Source of the DNA: Actinomycetota bacterium
GTDB lineage: Bacteria > Actinomycetota > Actinomycetes > Actinomycetales > Microbacteriaceae
Assembly: GCA_009703455.1 (NCBI GenBank)
Contig: WLGB01000004.1
Location: forward strand, 1-56,752
Length of the DNA: 56,752 bases
Direction of reading: 5' to 3'
Below, piece after piece: positions 20,602 to 31,584 of this stretch. How positions within the stretch are numbered: position 1 is the stretch's first letter; the number at the start of each line of letters is the position of its first letter. The translations under genes were made by a program, and so were the position numbers. The notes below the pieces were generated by a model. That model saw only the letters and a list, made by a program, of their open reading frames with translations. It had not been told where the DNA came from and did not search any database.

Positions 20602-20661
20602 GATTCGAACCTACGCTCCCGCCTCCGGAGGGCGGTGCTCTATCCCCTGAGCTATGGGGGC
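20590..20661 (-). tRNA. tRNA-Arg (CCG)
   Basis: Minus strand GCCCCCATAGCTCAGGGGATAGAGCACCGCCCTCCGGAGGCGGGAGCGTAGGTTCGAATCCTACTGGGGGCG; cloverleaf folds by eye. Confidence 0.9.
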
Positions 20662-20785
20662 AATGCGCTTCAAGCCTAACAGCGTGGCTTCACATGAGCC
20701 TTTCTAGGTATGATTTAGAAGAATTCCCTTTATTCCTGAGGTGTTTCTCACAGCCGAGATCTTTGAATTCTTTTAGCTCCTAATT

Positions 20786-22456
20786 GTGAGGCCAATCTTG
20801 ACTCCAGCTGAATTAGCTGAAGCCATTCGCCGCATCTTGGTTGAGATGCAAGCCGATGGCTTGCTGTCCAACGCCGAGTTGCCTGCCGAGATTGTTGTTG
20901 AAAGGCCAAAAAATCGTGAGCACGGCGACTGGGCCACAAATGCTGCCATGCAATTAGCTGGCAAGTTCGATTTGAACCCGCGGGCCTTCGCAGAACTGCT
21001 AGCTCCCCGTATCCAGGCTCTTGACGAGGTCTCCAAAGTTGACATAGCAGGTCCTGGATTTATCAATATCACCTTGAATCTGGCCAGTGCTGGAATGCTG
21101 GCAAAGACAATTGTTGAGGCAGGACCCGACTACGGCCAGGGCCAGACCCTAAAGGGACTGAAGATGAACCTCGAGTTTGTGTCAGCGAACCCCACCGGCC
21201 CTATTCACATGGGCGGAACTCGCTGGGCGGCCGTTGGTGACTCGTTAGCTCGAGTGTTGGCTTTCCAAGGGGCAGCTGTCACAAAGGAGTATTACTTCAA
21301 CGATCACGGCGAGCAAATTGACCGTTTTGCAAGGTCTTTACTGGCCAGGGCCAAGGGATTACCAGCACCGGAAGATGGCTATGGCGGAGAATACATTGAG
21401 CAAATCGCCAACGCAGTGATGGAATCTGCAGGCCAGGATATCTTGACACTCAGCGACGAGGATGCGCAGGAGGTATTTCGGGCCGAAGGCGTAGAGCTTA
21501 TGTTCCAAGAAATTCGTGCATCACTGCACGAATTTGGTGTGGACTTCGATGTTTATTTCCACGAAAACTCGCTCCATGAATCAAGGGCCGTTGATGGAGC
21601 CATCAAACGGCTGCGCGAACTGGGTCATGTTTTCGACGACGACGGCGCCGTCTGGCTTCGCTCGACAGAGTTTGGTGATGACCGTGACCGCGTAATTGTT
21701 AAATCCGACGGCAAGCCTGCTTACATCGCAGGAGACTTGGCATACTACCTAGACAAGCGTGAGCGCGGTTTTGACCGTTGTTTGATTATGCTCGGAGCCG
21801 ATCACCACGGTTATGTTCAGCGAATGATGGCGATGTGTGCCGCGTTTGGTGACGAGCCAGGAGTAAACCTTGAAATTCTTATTGGCCAGATGGTGAATTT
21901 ACTGCGTGATGGTGAACCAGTAAGAATGTCCAAGCGCGCTGGAACCGTTGTAACAATGGAAGATCTAGTTGAGGCAGTAGGCGTGGACGCGGCTAGATAT
22001 GCGCTCGCAAGATCCTCCTCAAACTCGCAACTGGACATTGACTTAGCGCAGCTTTCCAAAAAGACAAATGACAACCCGGTTTTCTACGTTCAATACGCTC
22101 ACGCTCGCACCCAGCAGGTGGCTGTAAACGCCAAGAGCATGAGCGTTGACCATTCAATCTTTGATCCATCTCTTTTGAACCACGCCACCGAGACCGACCT
22201 GCTCGCGAAGCTCGGTGAATTTCCGAGGCTGGCTGCCCAGTCTGCTGAATTCAGAGAGCCTCATCGCATCGCCAGGTATTTGGAAGAGGTAGCAGGTAGC
22301 TATCACCGCTGGTATGACAACTGTCGCGTAATACCCCTTGCCGATAAGCCAGTTGAGGCTATTCACTGCACCAGGCTTTGGTTGAACGATGCGGCTGGAG
22401 TTGTCTTGAGGAATGGACTTGGTCTACTTGGCGTTGCAGCTCCAGAGCGGATGTAA
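20786..22456 (+). CDS. argS: arginyl-tRNA synthetase
   Basis: [43 protein letters not shown]; start GTG 20786 or TTG 20798. Confidence 0.95.
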   Translation: MRPILTPAELAEAIRRILVEMQADGLLSNAELPAEIVVERPKNREHGDWATNAAMQLAGKFDLNPRAFAELLAPRIQALDEVSKVDIAGPGFINITLNLASAGMLAKTIVEAGPDYGQGQTLKGLKMNLEFVSANPTGPIHMGGTRWAAVGDSLARVLAFQGAAVTKEYYFNDHGEQIDRFARSLLARAKGLPAPEDGYGGEYIEQIANAVMESAGQDILTLSDEDAQEVFRAEGVELMFQEIRASLHEFGVDFDVYFHENSLHESRAVDGAIKRLRELGHVFDDDGAVWLRSTEFGDDRDRVIVKSDGKPAYIAGDLAYYLDKRERGFDRCLIMLGADHHGYVQRMMAMCAAFGDEPGVNLEILIGQMVNLLRDGEPVRMSKRAGTVVTMEDLVEAVGVDAARYALARSSSNSQLDIDLAQLSKKTNDNPVFYVQYAHARTQQVAVNAKSMSVDHSIFDPSLLNHATETDLLAKLGEFPRLAAQSAEFREPHRIARYLEEVAGSYHRWYDNCRVIPLADKPVEAIHCTRLWLNDAAGVVLRNGLGLLGVAAPERM

Positions 22457-22458
22457 TC

Positions 22459-23868
22459 GTGGGACACAACAAATTCGCACCTAGCTGGCTTTCGGAGCCA
22501 AAGGACCTAAACCAGGTAGATGCTGGCGTGTGGCCTAGTGGACTTGCAAGAACACCTGCAGGGGATGTTTCCATTGCAGGAATTCCAGTTGCCGAGCTGG
22601 CCACTAAGTTCGGAACGCCTCTGATGGTGATTGACCAAGATGACTTTTTTGCAAGAGCTAAAAAAGTAAAAAGCGCCTTTGAGAATTCTTGTTCTCGCAT
22701 CGGAACAAGCTCGAAGACTTACTACGCCGGTAAGTCACTTCTGACAACCGAGATAGTGAAGTGGATTGACCAACTTGGACTAAATCTTGATGTTTCAACA
22801 GGTGGCGAGCTTGCCCTTGCCCTTGCCGGTGGAATTAGCCCCGACCGCATTGGTCTTCACGGAAACAACAAGTCGCTCTACGAAATTGGCAGAGCTGTGA
22901 CCGCAAATGTTGGGGCGATTGTTATTGACTCCGAGATTGAAATCGAACGAATTGCGTCCGTAGCCGGTGCGCAAGACAAAATTCAGCCAGTTCGCATCCG
23001 AGTGAACGCCGGAGTGCATGCACACACCCACGAGTACCTAGCAACGGCTCGAGAAGATCAGAAGTTTGGTATCGCAATTTCGGATGTGCCGGTTTTAGTT
23101 GAAAAAATCCGATCACACTCGCACCTAAAGTTTCTTGGGCTTCACTCCCATATTGGCTCGCAAATTTTTGCACTTGAGGGCTTCATAGAGTCAATACGCC
23201 GATTGCTACCTCTTCACAAACTGTTACTTGCAGGCGGAGCTGTTCCTGAGCTAAATGTTGGGGGAGGGTTTGGAATAAATTACACCTCGAGCGACGATGC
23301 ACCAGAAATTACTGAGTTTGCTGATCGTATTGCCGATGAAGTCGCAACAATCTGCGGTGAACTTGAAATTGCGGTTCCGATTTTGTGCTTTGAGCCAGGA
23401 CGAGTAATTTCTGGTCCCGCCGGAATCACTCTTTATAACGTCGGGACCATCAAAGATGTCCAGCTCAAAGAGGACGGTGTTACCGGCGTCAGAAAGTACG
23501 TGAGTATCGATGGCGGCATGAGCGATAACGCTAGGCCCAGCCTGTATAGCGCCGATTACTCGCCGATTTTGGCATCAAGGGTTTCTGGCGCCAAACCTGC
23601 TTTGAGCAGAGTGGTTGGTAAGCATTGTGAAAGCGGTGACGTGGTGGTTCGAAATTGCTACCTTCCAGAGGACATAAACCCAAATGACCTTCTCGCAGTT
23701 GCTGCCACCGGGGCCTACTGTCATTCGCTGGCCAGCAACTACAACTACGTGACCAGGCCGGCAATCGTTGCCGTCAAAAACGGCAACATACAGCTAGTTT
23801 TGAGGGCCGAAACTGAAGCCGACATGTTTGCGCGCGACCCTGGCTACTTGGAAGATAAGACAAGGTAG
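22459..23868 (+). CDS. lysA: diaminopimelate decarboxylase
   Basis: TYYAGKSL PLP-lysine region, GLHSHIGSQIF, GGGFGINY, EPGR; GTG start 22459 just after argS stop. Confidence 0.95.
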   Translation: MGHNKFAPSWLSEPKDLNQVDAGVWPSGLARTPAGDVSIAGIPVAELATKFGTPLMVIDQDDFFARAKKVKSAFENSCSRIGTSSKTYYAGKSLLTTEIVKWIDQLGLNLDVSTGGELALALAGGISPDRIGLHGNNKSLYEIGRAVTANVGAIVIDSEIEIERIASVAGAQDKIQPVRIRVNAGVHAHTHEYLATAREDQKFGIAISDVPVLVEKIRSHSHLKFLGLHSHIGSQIFALEGFIESIRRLLPLHKLLLAGGAVPELNVGGGFGINYTSSDDAPEITEFADRIADEVATICGELEIAVPILCFEPGRVISGPAGITLYNVGTIKDVQLKEDGVTGVRKYVSIDGGMSDNARPSLYSADYSPILASRVSGAKPALSRVVGKHCESGDVVVRNCYLPEDINPNDLLAVAATGAYCHSLASNYNYVTRPAIVAVKNGNIQLVLRAETEADMFARDPGYLEDKTR

Positions 23869-23880
23869 TTTTGAATCATT

Positions 23881-25200
23881 ATGGAGTCAAATTTGAGTGA
23901 GTATCGTCCCATCCGAGTTGCCCTGCTGGGCGCTGGATCGGTGGGCGCCGAGGTCGCCAGGCTCTTGCTGGATCAGAAAAAAGAGCTAGCTGCGCGTGTA
24001 GGTGCCGAGCTTGAATTGGTTGGCGTTGCTGTTCGAGACCTAAAGACCAAGCGCAACGGATTCCCGAAGGAACTACTTACTACTGATGCCGAGAGTCTGA
24101 TTCTCGGAGCCGACATCGTAATCGAGGTTATGGGGGGCCTACAGCCTGCTAAAGATTACATACTTCTTGCCTTAAATTCCGGATCAGATGTAATAACTGC
24201 CAACAAGGCTTTGTTAGCAACTCACGGATCAGAGCTTTTCAATGCAGCCGAACAAGTGGGAGCACAACTTTATTTTGAGGCTTCGGTTGCAGCAGCAATC
24301 CCAATCATTCGCCCATTGCGAGAATCTCTAGCGGGAGATCGAGTCAAGCGCATTATGGGAATCGTGAACGGCTCGACCAACTACATTCTTGATCGAATGG
24401 ATAAAAGCGGTGTTTCATTGGAGACAGCAATGAAGGAAGCTACCGAACTTGGCTACTTGGAAGCAGATCCGTCTTTGGATGTTGACGGCTTCGACGCAGC
24501 TCAAAAAGCTGCAATTTTGGCATCGCTGGCTTTTCACACTGAAGTTCCCCTGGAAAAGGTTTATCGCGAAGGCATCACTTCAGTCACCGCTGAGCAAATT
24601 AAAGCTGCCAAGCGTGATGGATTTGTCATCAAATTATTGGCAATTTGCGAATTCATTGAAGCCGATGCTGCTGGGCCAGAAGGTGTCTCGGTTAGGGTTT
24701 ACCCAGCTTTAGTTCCAAGAAACCACCCTCTTGCATCAGTTGACGGAGCCTATAACGCAGTGTTTGTGGAAGCAGAAGCAGCTGGCCGTTTGATGTTCTA
24801 CGGATCCGGAGCTGGCGGAACTCAAACCGCTTCGGCGATTTTGGGAGATGTTGTTTCAGCTGCCAAACGACATGTGGCCGGAGGACCGGGGCTTGCCGAT
24901 TCGATTCACGCCAACTTTGAAGTTCTTGACATGGGTCGAGTTCAGACCAGGTACGTTATTCAACTTGAAGTTAAGGACCAGCCCGGTGTGCTGGCCAAAA
25001 TTGCTAGCTTGTTCTCCGCTCACAACGTGTCGATAGAAACAGTCGAGCAGGCCGTTTTGGGTCACGATGCCGCGACTGCAAGCTTGGCAATCGGAACTCA
25101 CATAGCCAGTGATGCAGCGTTGACTGATGTGGTTGAGGCTCTCAAGTTAAACGATGCGGTGGAGCAAGTTTCATCATTCATTCGAGTAGAGGGTCTTTGA
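23881..25200 (+). CDS. hom: homoserine dehydrogenase with ACT domain
   Basis: LLGAGSVGAEVARLL, VNGSTNYILDRM, C-terminal ACT QPGVLAKIASLFSAHNVSIETVEQ. Confidence 0.95.
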   Translation: MESNLSEYRPIRVALLGAGSVGAEVARLLLDQKKELAARVGAELELVGVAVRDLKTKRNGFPKELLTTDAESLILGADIVIEVMGGLQPAKDYILLALNSGSDVITANKALLATHGSELFNAAEQVGAQLYFEASVAAAIPIIRPLRESLAGDRVKRIMGIVNGSTNYILDRMDKSGVSLETAMKEATELGYLEADPSLDVDGFDAAQKAAILASLAFHTEVPLEKVYREGITSVTAEQIKAAKRDGFVIKLLAICEFIEADAAGPEGVSVRVYPALVPRNHPLASVDGAYNAVFVEAEAAGRLMFYGSGAGGTQTASAILGDVVSAAKRHVAGGPGLADSIHANFEVLDMGRVQTRYVIQLEVKDQPGVLAKIASLFSAHNVSIETVEQAVLGHDAATASLAIGTHIASDAALTDVVEALKLNDAVEQVSSFIRVEGL

Positions 25201-25242
25201 TGATGCAAGACACTAGTTTTTCATTTAGTTCCTTGGAAAGGA

Positions 25243-26343
25243 GTGTTTACCGTGTTTGGTAAACCGAAGAAAGCTCATCAGTGGCGAGGGGTAATTAATG
25301 AGTACTTCTCGCGTCTTGACGTTGACAAAAGCACTCCAATCATCACCCTCGGAGAAGGTGGCACCCCGCTGGTGCCAGCTCCTGCTCTAGCCAAGCTCGT
25401 CGGGGCTGACCGGGTTTATCTAAAGTTTGAAGGAATGAACCCAACAGGATCATTCAAAGACCGCGGTATGACAATGGCCGTATCAAAGGCAGTTGGACAT
25501 GGAGCTAGAGCTGTCATTTGCGCTTCGACTGGAAACACATCCGCCTCAGCGGCAGCCTACGCGGCGGCAGCCGGTATCAAGTCCGTCGTTCTAGTTCCAG
25601 AGGGCAAGATTACTCTCGGCAAACTCAGCCAGGCGGTGGCTCACAAGGCACAAATTCTTCAGGTGCAGGGAAACTTTGATGACTGTTTGACTTTGGCAAG
25701 AGATTTATCTGACAACTACCCGGTTCACCTAGTTAACTCTGTCAACCCCGACCGTATTGAGGGTCAGAAAACTGCAGCGTTCGAGGTTGTCGATGCTCTA
25801 GGCCAGGGTCCGGATATCCACGTTCTACCAGTGGGCAACGCTGGAAACTATTCAGCCTATTTCAAGGGATACCAAGAAGATTTCAAAGTCCGCCGAATCA
25901 AGAAACTTCCAAAGATGTATGGCTACCAGGCGGAGGGCTCGGCTCCGTTTGTTCAGGGTTCACCGGTCAAGAACCCAGAAACCATTGCCACCGCAATCCG
26001 CATAGGAAACCCAGCCTCTTGGGATCTGGCACAAATTGCTAGAGAAAAGTCCCAAGGCAAGTTTGGTGCCGTCTCTGATAAGGAAATTTTGTGGATGCAC
26101 CGCTTTTTATCCCAGGAGCTCGGAGTGTTTGTTGAGCCAAGCTCGGCTACCGGAGCGGCTGGTTTATACAAGGCATCTAAGACCGGCGAAAGTTTTGCTG
26201 GTGCTCTAATTGTTGTGACTGTCACAGGTCACGGATTGAAGGACCCGATGTGGGCACTGAAAGACGAAGCTGGCAACGAGATTACCCCAGAGGCTGTATC
26301 CACCAACGCAGCTGAGGTAGCGGAGCGATTGGGATTGGCTTAG
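25243..26343 (+). CDS. thrC: threonine synthase
   Basis: FEGMNPTGSFKDRGMTMAVSKA, ICASTGNTSASAAAYAA; upstream ggaaaggag. Confidence 0.95.
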   Translation: MFTVFGKPKKAHQWRGVINEYFSRLDVDKSTPIITLGEGGTPLVPAPALAKLVGADRVYLKFEGMNPTGSFKDRGMTMAVSKAVGHGARAVICASTGNTSASAAAYAAAAGIKSVVLVPEGKITLGKLSQAVAHKAQILQVQGNFDDCLTLARDLSDNYPVHLVNSVNPDRIEGQKTAAFEVVDALGQGPDIHVLPVGNAGNYSAYFKGYQEDFKVRRIKKLPKMYGYQAEGSAPFVQGSPVKNPETIATAIRIGNPASWDLAQIAREKSQGKFGAVSDKEILWMHRFLSQELGVFVEPSSATGAAGLYKASKTGESFAGALIVVTVTGHGLKDPMWALKDEAGNEITPEAVSTNAAEVAERLGLA

Positions 26344-26346
26344 AAA

Positions 26347-27282
26347 ATGACTGTCGCCGAAGGCACTTTAGTAAGGGTAAGAGTTCCAGCAACTTCTGCA
26401 AACCTCGGACCTGGATTTGACACTCTTGGAATTGCACTTTCTTACTACGACGATCTAGAGGTCACTGCCACCAAGCCGGGGACTATTTCTGTGGTTGTAA
26501 GCGGTGAAGGCGAAGGCCAAGTGCCGCTAGATGAATCTCATTTAGTCGTCAGAGCAATTCTTGAAACTTTCAAGCGCCTGAAGCAGCCCGCCCCAGGACT
26601 TGCGCTCAAAGCATTAAATAGAATTCCTCACGGTCGCGGAATGGGATCATCCGGAGCTGCTGTGGTTTCTGGAATTATGGCCGCAAAGGGCCTACTTGAG
26701 GGCATTGCCGTAGTCAGCGACAAAGTAATGCTTGATATTGCCACCGAGTTTGAAAACCACCCAGACAATGTAGCGCCGGCTCTTTTTGGAGGGATGAGCA
26801 TTGCTTGGGAAGACGAGATTGGCCCACACACTAAAAAGCTTTCGGTGCACCGCGGGGTTTCACCTTTGGTTTTGGTTCCTAGCACCAAGATGTCAACTGA
26901 ACTCGCAAGGTCCATGCAACCTGAATCTGTTCCACACGCCGACGCTGTTTTCAACGTTTCTCGCTCAGCTTTACTGGTGGCTGCGATGGTTCAGTCGCCA
27001 GAGCTACTTTTTGCAGCAACCGAAGACAGGCTTCACCAAAACTACCGTGCAGCTGCGATGCCAGAAACCGATCAGTTGATACAACTGCTTAGGTCAAACG
27101 GGCATGCCGCTGTGGTTTCAGGCGCGGGACCTTCGGTATTGGTCTTAGCGAGCGACCCCGCCCAGCGCCTGAGAGCCAAGGATTTAGTGGAAAAGAAGTA
27201 CCCAAAGTGGCAACCGCTGCTTTTGGCCGTGGACAACAAAGGTGCTACGCTAGAGGTACACCAAAAACAAGACGGCAAATAA
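26347..27282 (+). CDS. thrB: homoserine kinase
   Basis: RVPATSANLGPGFDTLGIAL, HGRGMGSSGAAVVSG (GHMP kinase). Confidence 0.95.
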   Translation: MTVAEGTLVRVRVPATSANLGPGFDTLGIALSYYDDLEVTATKPGTISVVVSGEGEGQVPLDESHLVVRAILETFKRLKQPAPGLALKALNRIPHGRGMGSSGAAVVSGIMAAKGLLEGIAVVSDKVMLDIATEFENHPDNVAPALFGGMSIAWEDEIGPHTKKLSVHRGVSPLVLVPSTKMSTELARSMQPESVPHADAVFNVSRSALLVAAMVQSPELLFAATEDRLHQNYRAAAMPETDQLIQLLRSNGHAAVVSGAGPSVLVLASDPAQRLRAKDLVEKKYPKWQPLLLAVDNKGATLEVHQKQDGK

Positions 27283-27305
27283 GCGTCAAATCTAGGTGCA
27301 ATCCC

Positions 27306-27345
27306 CGCAGAACATAACTGCGATACCACACGATTCAAATCGTGT
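27306..27345 (+). promoter_or_regulatory. tandem hairpins in rho 5' leader
   Basis: CGCAG-aacataa-CTGCG then ACACGATT-ca-AATCGTGT (perfect inverted repeat) in the thrB-rho gap. Confidence 0.45.
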
Positions 27346-27407
27346 TGGCGATAATCAGATTTTCTCAAGTCGATTAATGAATCACTCAAGAAAGAGCAAT
27401 CAAATAA

Positions 27408-28940
27408 ATGGATGAAGTCCAAGACACCAAGCCGGTTCGCAAATCAAGAAGAGCTGTAGCAGAAACAGCAGCTCCGGCGGAGGCATCAGAATCCGCAACC
27501 AAAAAGACTCGCACTAGAAGTGCTAAGCCAGCAGAGGACAAGTCAGAATCTGGCGAAGCTAAAGCCCCCAGGGAAAACCCAAAAGCTAGCGACTCAGCTT
27601 CAAGCGAAGCGCCAGCTAGAGAGTCAAATTCCGACTCTGGTGATCGACGCAGAAATCGAGACTTTGATGAGGATCGCCGTGGTGGCGGACGTAATTCACG
27701 AAACCGCAATCGCTACCGTGACCGTGACCGTCGACGCGGGGGCAGCGGTTCAGACCGCGACGAGGCCGAACCGGAAATTTCCCCAGATGACGTTCTAATC
27801 AGCGTTGCTGGAATTCTAGATGTGCTGGACAACTACGCGTTCGTTCGCACCAGCGGATACCTGCCTGGTCCAAACGACGTTTACGTTTCCCTGGGTCAGG
27901 TCAAAAAGTATGGACTCAGAAAAGGTGACGCAGTTGTCGGAGCCATTCGCCAGCCTCGTGAAGGTGAGGGTCAGGGCCGCCAGAAGTTCAATGCGTTAGT
28001 TCGCGTTGACTCAGTAAACGGCCTCGACCAGGATGGTTCGACTGAGAGAGTCGAGTTTGGCAAGCTAACTCCGCTTTACCCACAGACCAGACTTCGCCTT
28101 GAGACCGAAGCTAACAAACTCTCCACTCGAATTATTGACTTGGTGGCGCCAATTGGTAAGGGTCAGCGTGGACTAATTGTCTCGCCTCCAAAGGCAGGTA
28201 AAACCCTGGTTCTGCAGGCGATTGCCAATGCCATAGCAACCAATAATCCTGAAGTTCACCTGATGGTGGTCTTGGTTGACGAGCGTCCTGAGGAAGTAAC
28301 CGACATGCAGCGAACGGTCAAGGGAGAAGTTATTGCTTCCACATTTGACCGTCCAGCTGAAGACCACACAACCGTGGCCGAGCTTGCGATTGAGCGCGCT
28401 AAGCGTCTAGTAGAACTAGGTCACGACGTTGTTGTCTTGCTTGACTCGATCACTCGTCTTGGACGCGCATACAACTTAAGCGCTCCCGCATCGGGACGAA
28501 TTCTTTCTGGTGGTGTTGACTCGTCAGCGCTTTACCCACCAAAGCGATTCTTTGGTGCCGCTAGAAACATTGAAGATGGCGGATCACTTACCATTTTGGC
28601 AACTGCTCTAGTTGAGACCGGATCCAAGATGGACGAGGTAATCTTCGAAGAGTTTAAGGGAACTGGAAACATGGAACTTCGCCTGTCACGCTCACTAGCT
28701 GACAAGAGAATATTCCCAGCGGTTGACCTTAACGCTTCTGGAACTAGGCGCGAAGAGATTTTGATGAATCCGGACGAGACCAAGATTATTTGGAAGCTTC
28801 GTCGTGCGCTTGCCGGCCTCGAGCAGCAGCAGGCTCTTGAGCTGGTTCTCAACAGACTGAAAGAAACCTCAAGCAACGTTGAGTTCCTGATGCAGGTTCA
28901 AAAGTCGATGCCTATTCCTGCTGGTTCTGACGGAGAATAA
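27408..28940 (+). CDS. rho: transcription termination factor Rho
   Basis: [46 protein letters not shown]; disordered Arg/Asp/Gly-rich N-terminal insertion; stop codon immediately upstream in frame. Confidence 0.95.
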   Translation: MDEVQDTKPVRKSRRAVAETAAPAEASESATKKTRTRSAKPAEDKSESGEAKAPRENPKASDSASSEAPARESNSDSGDRRRNRDFDEDRRGGGRNSRNRNRYRDRDRRRGGSGSDRDEAEPEISPDDVLISVAGILDVLDNYAFVRTSGYLPGPNDVYVSLGQVKKYGLRKGDAVVGAIRQPREGEGQGRQKFNALVRVDSVNGLDQDGSTERVEFGKLTPLYPQTRLRLETEANKLSTRIIDLVAPIGKGQRGLIVSPPKAGKTLVLQAIANAIATNNPEVHLMVVLVDERPEEVTDMQRTVKGEVIASTFDRPAEDHTTVAELAIERAKRLVELGHDVVVLLDSITRLGRAYNLSAPASGRILSGGVDSSALYPPKRFFGAARNIEDGGSLTILATALVETGSKMDEVIFEEFKGTGNMELRLSRSLADKRIFPAVDLNASGTRREEILMNPDETKIIWKLRRALAGLEQQQALELVLNRLKETSSNVEFLMQVQKSMPIPAGSDGE

Positions 28941-30016
28941 TGCTTGATTCAGTCCAGCCCCTGCTGGCTGAGCATGCGCAGCTTCAGGAGCAGCTATCGG
29001 ATGCAGCAGTGCATCAGAATCCAGCATTGGCAAAAAAACTCAACCGCAGATATGCAGAAGTAAGCGCTATCGTTTCTGCTTATCACCAAGTGGTAGAGCT
29101 CAACGAGGATTTGGCTGCCACTAAGGAACTGGCTAAAGAAGACGAAGCTTTTGCAGCCGAGCTGCCAGCGGTTGAGCAAAAACTTACTGAGGCTAATGAA
29201 AAACTTCGTCGGTTGCTGATCCCAAGAGATCCAGATGACGGTCGCGATGTAATTATGGAAATCAAGGCTGGCGAAGGTGGGGCTGAATCAGCTTTGTTCG
29301 CGGCTGATTTACTCAGGATGTATATCCAGTACTGCAACTCAAAAGGTTGGAAAACTGAGATTCTGGACAAGAACGAATCTGATCTTGGTGGATACAAGGA
29401 CGTTCAGCTTGCAATCAAGGGCAATTCAAATGACCCCGCTGAGGGAGTTTGGGCTCACTTGAAGTATGAAGGCGGAGTTCACCGGGTTCAGAGAGTGCCA
29501 GTGACCGAAACTCAAGGTCGAATTCACACTTCCGCCGCTGGAGTATTGGTCTTTCCAGAGGTTGATGAACCCGAAGAGGTCGAAATCAGCCAAAACGATA
29601 TTCGCGTTGATGTGTTTCGCTCTTCAGGTCCTGGTGGGCAGTCAGTGAACACAACCGACTCCGCTGTTCGAATTACCCACCTTGCAACTGGAATCGTCGT
29701 GTCAATGCAGAACGAGAAGTCTCAGCTTCAAAACCGAGAAGCTGCCATGCGAGTACTTCGCGCCAGACTCTTGGCTGCGAAGCAGGAGGCAATTGATGCT
29801 GAGCAGTCTGCTGCTAGAAAATCGCAGGTTAGATCGGTGGACCGATCAGAGCGAATTAGGACCTATAACTTCCCAGAAAACCGTATTGCTGATCACCGTA
29901 CTGGATATAAGTCCTACAACTTAGACCAAGTAATGGACGGCGCGTTGGAGCCGGTTGTTCAAAGTGCGATAAAGACCGACGAAGAAGCCAGACTGGCAGC
30001 GCTAGGAGATAAATAA
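28940..30016 (+). CDS. prfA: peptide chain release factor 1
   Basis: GGQ motif [34 protein letters not shown]. Confidence 0.95.
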   Translation: MLDSVQPLLAEHAQLQEQLSDAAVHQNPALAKKLNRRYAEVSAIVSAYHQVVELNEDLAATKELAKEDEAFAAELPAVEQKLTEANEKLRRLLIPRDPDDGRDVIMEIKAGEGGAESALFAADLLRMYIQYCNSKGWKTEILDKNESDLGGYKDVQLAIKGNSNDPAEGVWAHLKYEGGVHRVQRVPVTETQGRIHTSAAGVLVFPEVDEPEEVEISQNDIRVDVFRSSGPGGQSVNTTDSAVRITHLATGIVVSMQNEKSQLQNREAAMRVLRARLLAAKQEAIDAEQSAARKSQVRSVDRSERIRTYNFPENRIADHRTGYKSYNLDQVMDGALEPVVQSAIKTDEEARLAALGDK

Positions 30017-30868
30017 GTGCTGATCTCGGAATTGCTCGAGGCTGCCACTGAGAAACTGTTTGCTGCAGGAGTGAATTCCCCTGCTTCCGATGCGGAACTG
30101 CTTGGCTGCTTTGTACTTGGGATTGAAAGATCCGAACTTAATATGTCGGTGTTTAGCAAAAAGATGTTTCCAGATCATCTGGTCGAAGAGTTCCGCACTG
30201 CTTTGGAACGCCGCGAAAAACGTGAACCGCTGCAGCACATCACCGGGGTGGCCCCTTTTAGATTTTTAGAGCTTGAGGTTGGCCCGGGGGTTTTTGTCCC
30301 CCGCCCCGAGACTGAACAGCTAGTTGACCTAGCCATCGAGAAAATTCGCCTTGTGAAGAATCCATCAATCATTGATTTGTGCTCTGGAAGCGGGGCAATT
30401 GCGATTTCACTGACTACAGAACTTTTGGGGTCGACTGTTTATGCTGTTGAGCTTTCCAAAGTCGCTTTCGATTTTCTGAAGAGGAATTATCAGAAATATG
30501 GTCTTGACCCAAGTAATTGCAGGAACGAAAATCTAGCCGGTGCCTTTCCAGAACTCGAAGCTGGGCTAGATATGGTGATTTCTAATCCTCCATACATTCC
30601 AGATACTGCGGTCCCAATTGATTTGGAGGTGCAGTTGCATGACCCGAGTATTGCTCTGTACGGGGGGCAAGATGGCCTGGACGTAATAAGGCAAATTTCC
30701 ACAAGAGCGCTATACCTGCTGAAGCCTGGCGGGCAATTAGTTCTGGAGCATGCGCACACCCAAGGCCCCAAAATCAGTGAACTACTATTAACCGAGGGAT
30801 GGCAAGAAGTTGAATCACGCCAGGACCTAGCCGGCAAAGTCCGGATGATTTGCGCGAGAAAGCCCTAG
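30017..30868 (+). CDS. prmC: peptide chain release factor N(5)-glutamine methyltransferase
   Basis: VISNPPYIP motif, VPRPETEQLVD, DLCSGSGAIAISL; GTG start. Confidence 0.95.
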   Translation: MLISELLEAATEKLFAAGVNSPASDAELLGCFVLGIERSELNMSVFSKKMFPDHLVEEFRTALERREKREPLQHITGVAPFRFLELEVGPGVFVPRPETEQLVDLAIEKIRLVKNPSIIDLCSGSGAIAISLTTELLGSTVYAVELSKVAFDFLKRNYQKYGLDPSNCRNENLAGAFPELEAGLDMVISNPPYIPDTAVPIDLEVQLHDPSIALYGGQDGLDVIRQISTRALYLLKPGGQLVLEHAHTQGPKISELLLTEGWQEVESRQDLAGKVRMICARKP

Positions 30869-31581
30869 CGGCGGAAGCAATAGGCGGTGTTGGAGTGGAG
30901 CGAATTTACGACTGTTCTGTCGACACTGACTTACTTACCGGTATGAGACTGGCTAAGGCAGCGCTGGGTCGGAAAGAACTCGTGGTTGTTCCAACCGACA
31001 CAGTTTATGGTTTGGCTTGCGATGCTTTTTCGCACGAAGGCGTTCAGAAACTTTTAGACGCCAAGGGTAGAGACAGGCAGTCGCCCCCGCCAGTACTAAT
31101 CGGAAATGCTGCAGCACTTGAGGGACTGGCTCAGGAAATTCCGCAGTTGGCTCACAAGCTCGCCGATACTTTTTGGCCCGGTGCTCTTACGATGATTTTG
31201 AAAGCTCAACCTTCGTTGACCTGGGACCTTGGAGAAACCAAGGGCACGGTCGCACTTCGGATGCCAGATCACAAAATAGCGTTGGCTCTATTGCAGGAAA
31301 CCGGACCATTAGCGGTTTCAAGTGCCAACCTAACAGGGGAGCCAGCTGCTACAACCTGCCAGCATGCCGAAAAGCACCTCGGCAATAAGGTGAAGGTTTA
31401 CTTGGATGGGGGAGCAAGTCCCAAGGGTGAGGCATCAACAATTCTCGACATGACTGATCTGGTCGACACCTACTCCGATGAGGGTGAACTTGTCACTACT
31501 GGAAAAGTCAAGATTGTAAGGCGCGGAGCACTTAGCGAGCAAAAGCTCGCTACTGTCCTCGGCGATTTCCTAAAGGCGTAA
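30850..31581 (+). CDS. L-threonylcarbamoyladenylate synthase (Sua5/YwlC/YrdC)
   Basis: VVPTDTVYGLACDAF, PVSSANLTGEP-like (LAVSSANLTGEPA); alternative GTG start at 30895. Confidence 0.9.
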   Translation: MREKALAAEAIGGVGVERIYDCSVDTDLLTGMRLAKAALGRKELVVVPTDTVYGLACDAFSHEGVQKLLDAKGRDRQSPPPVLIGNAAALEGLAQEIPQLAHKLADTFWPGALTMILKAQPSLTWDLGETKGTVALRMPDHKIALALLQETGPLAVSSANLTGEPAATTCQHAEKHLGNKVKVYLDGGASPKGEASTILDMTDLVDTYSDEGELVTTGKVKIVRRGALSEQKLATVLGDFLKA

Positions 31582-31584
31582 AAG

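Noticed and set aside
20662-20785. T-box or other riboswitch in the argS leader
   Set aside because: No T-box sequence or specifier-loop structure recognised; only a plausible TATGAT -10 element near 20708.
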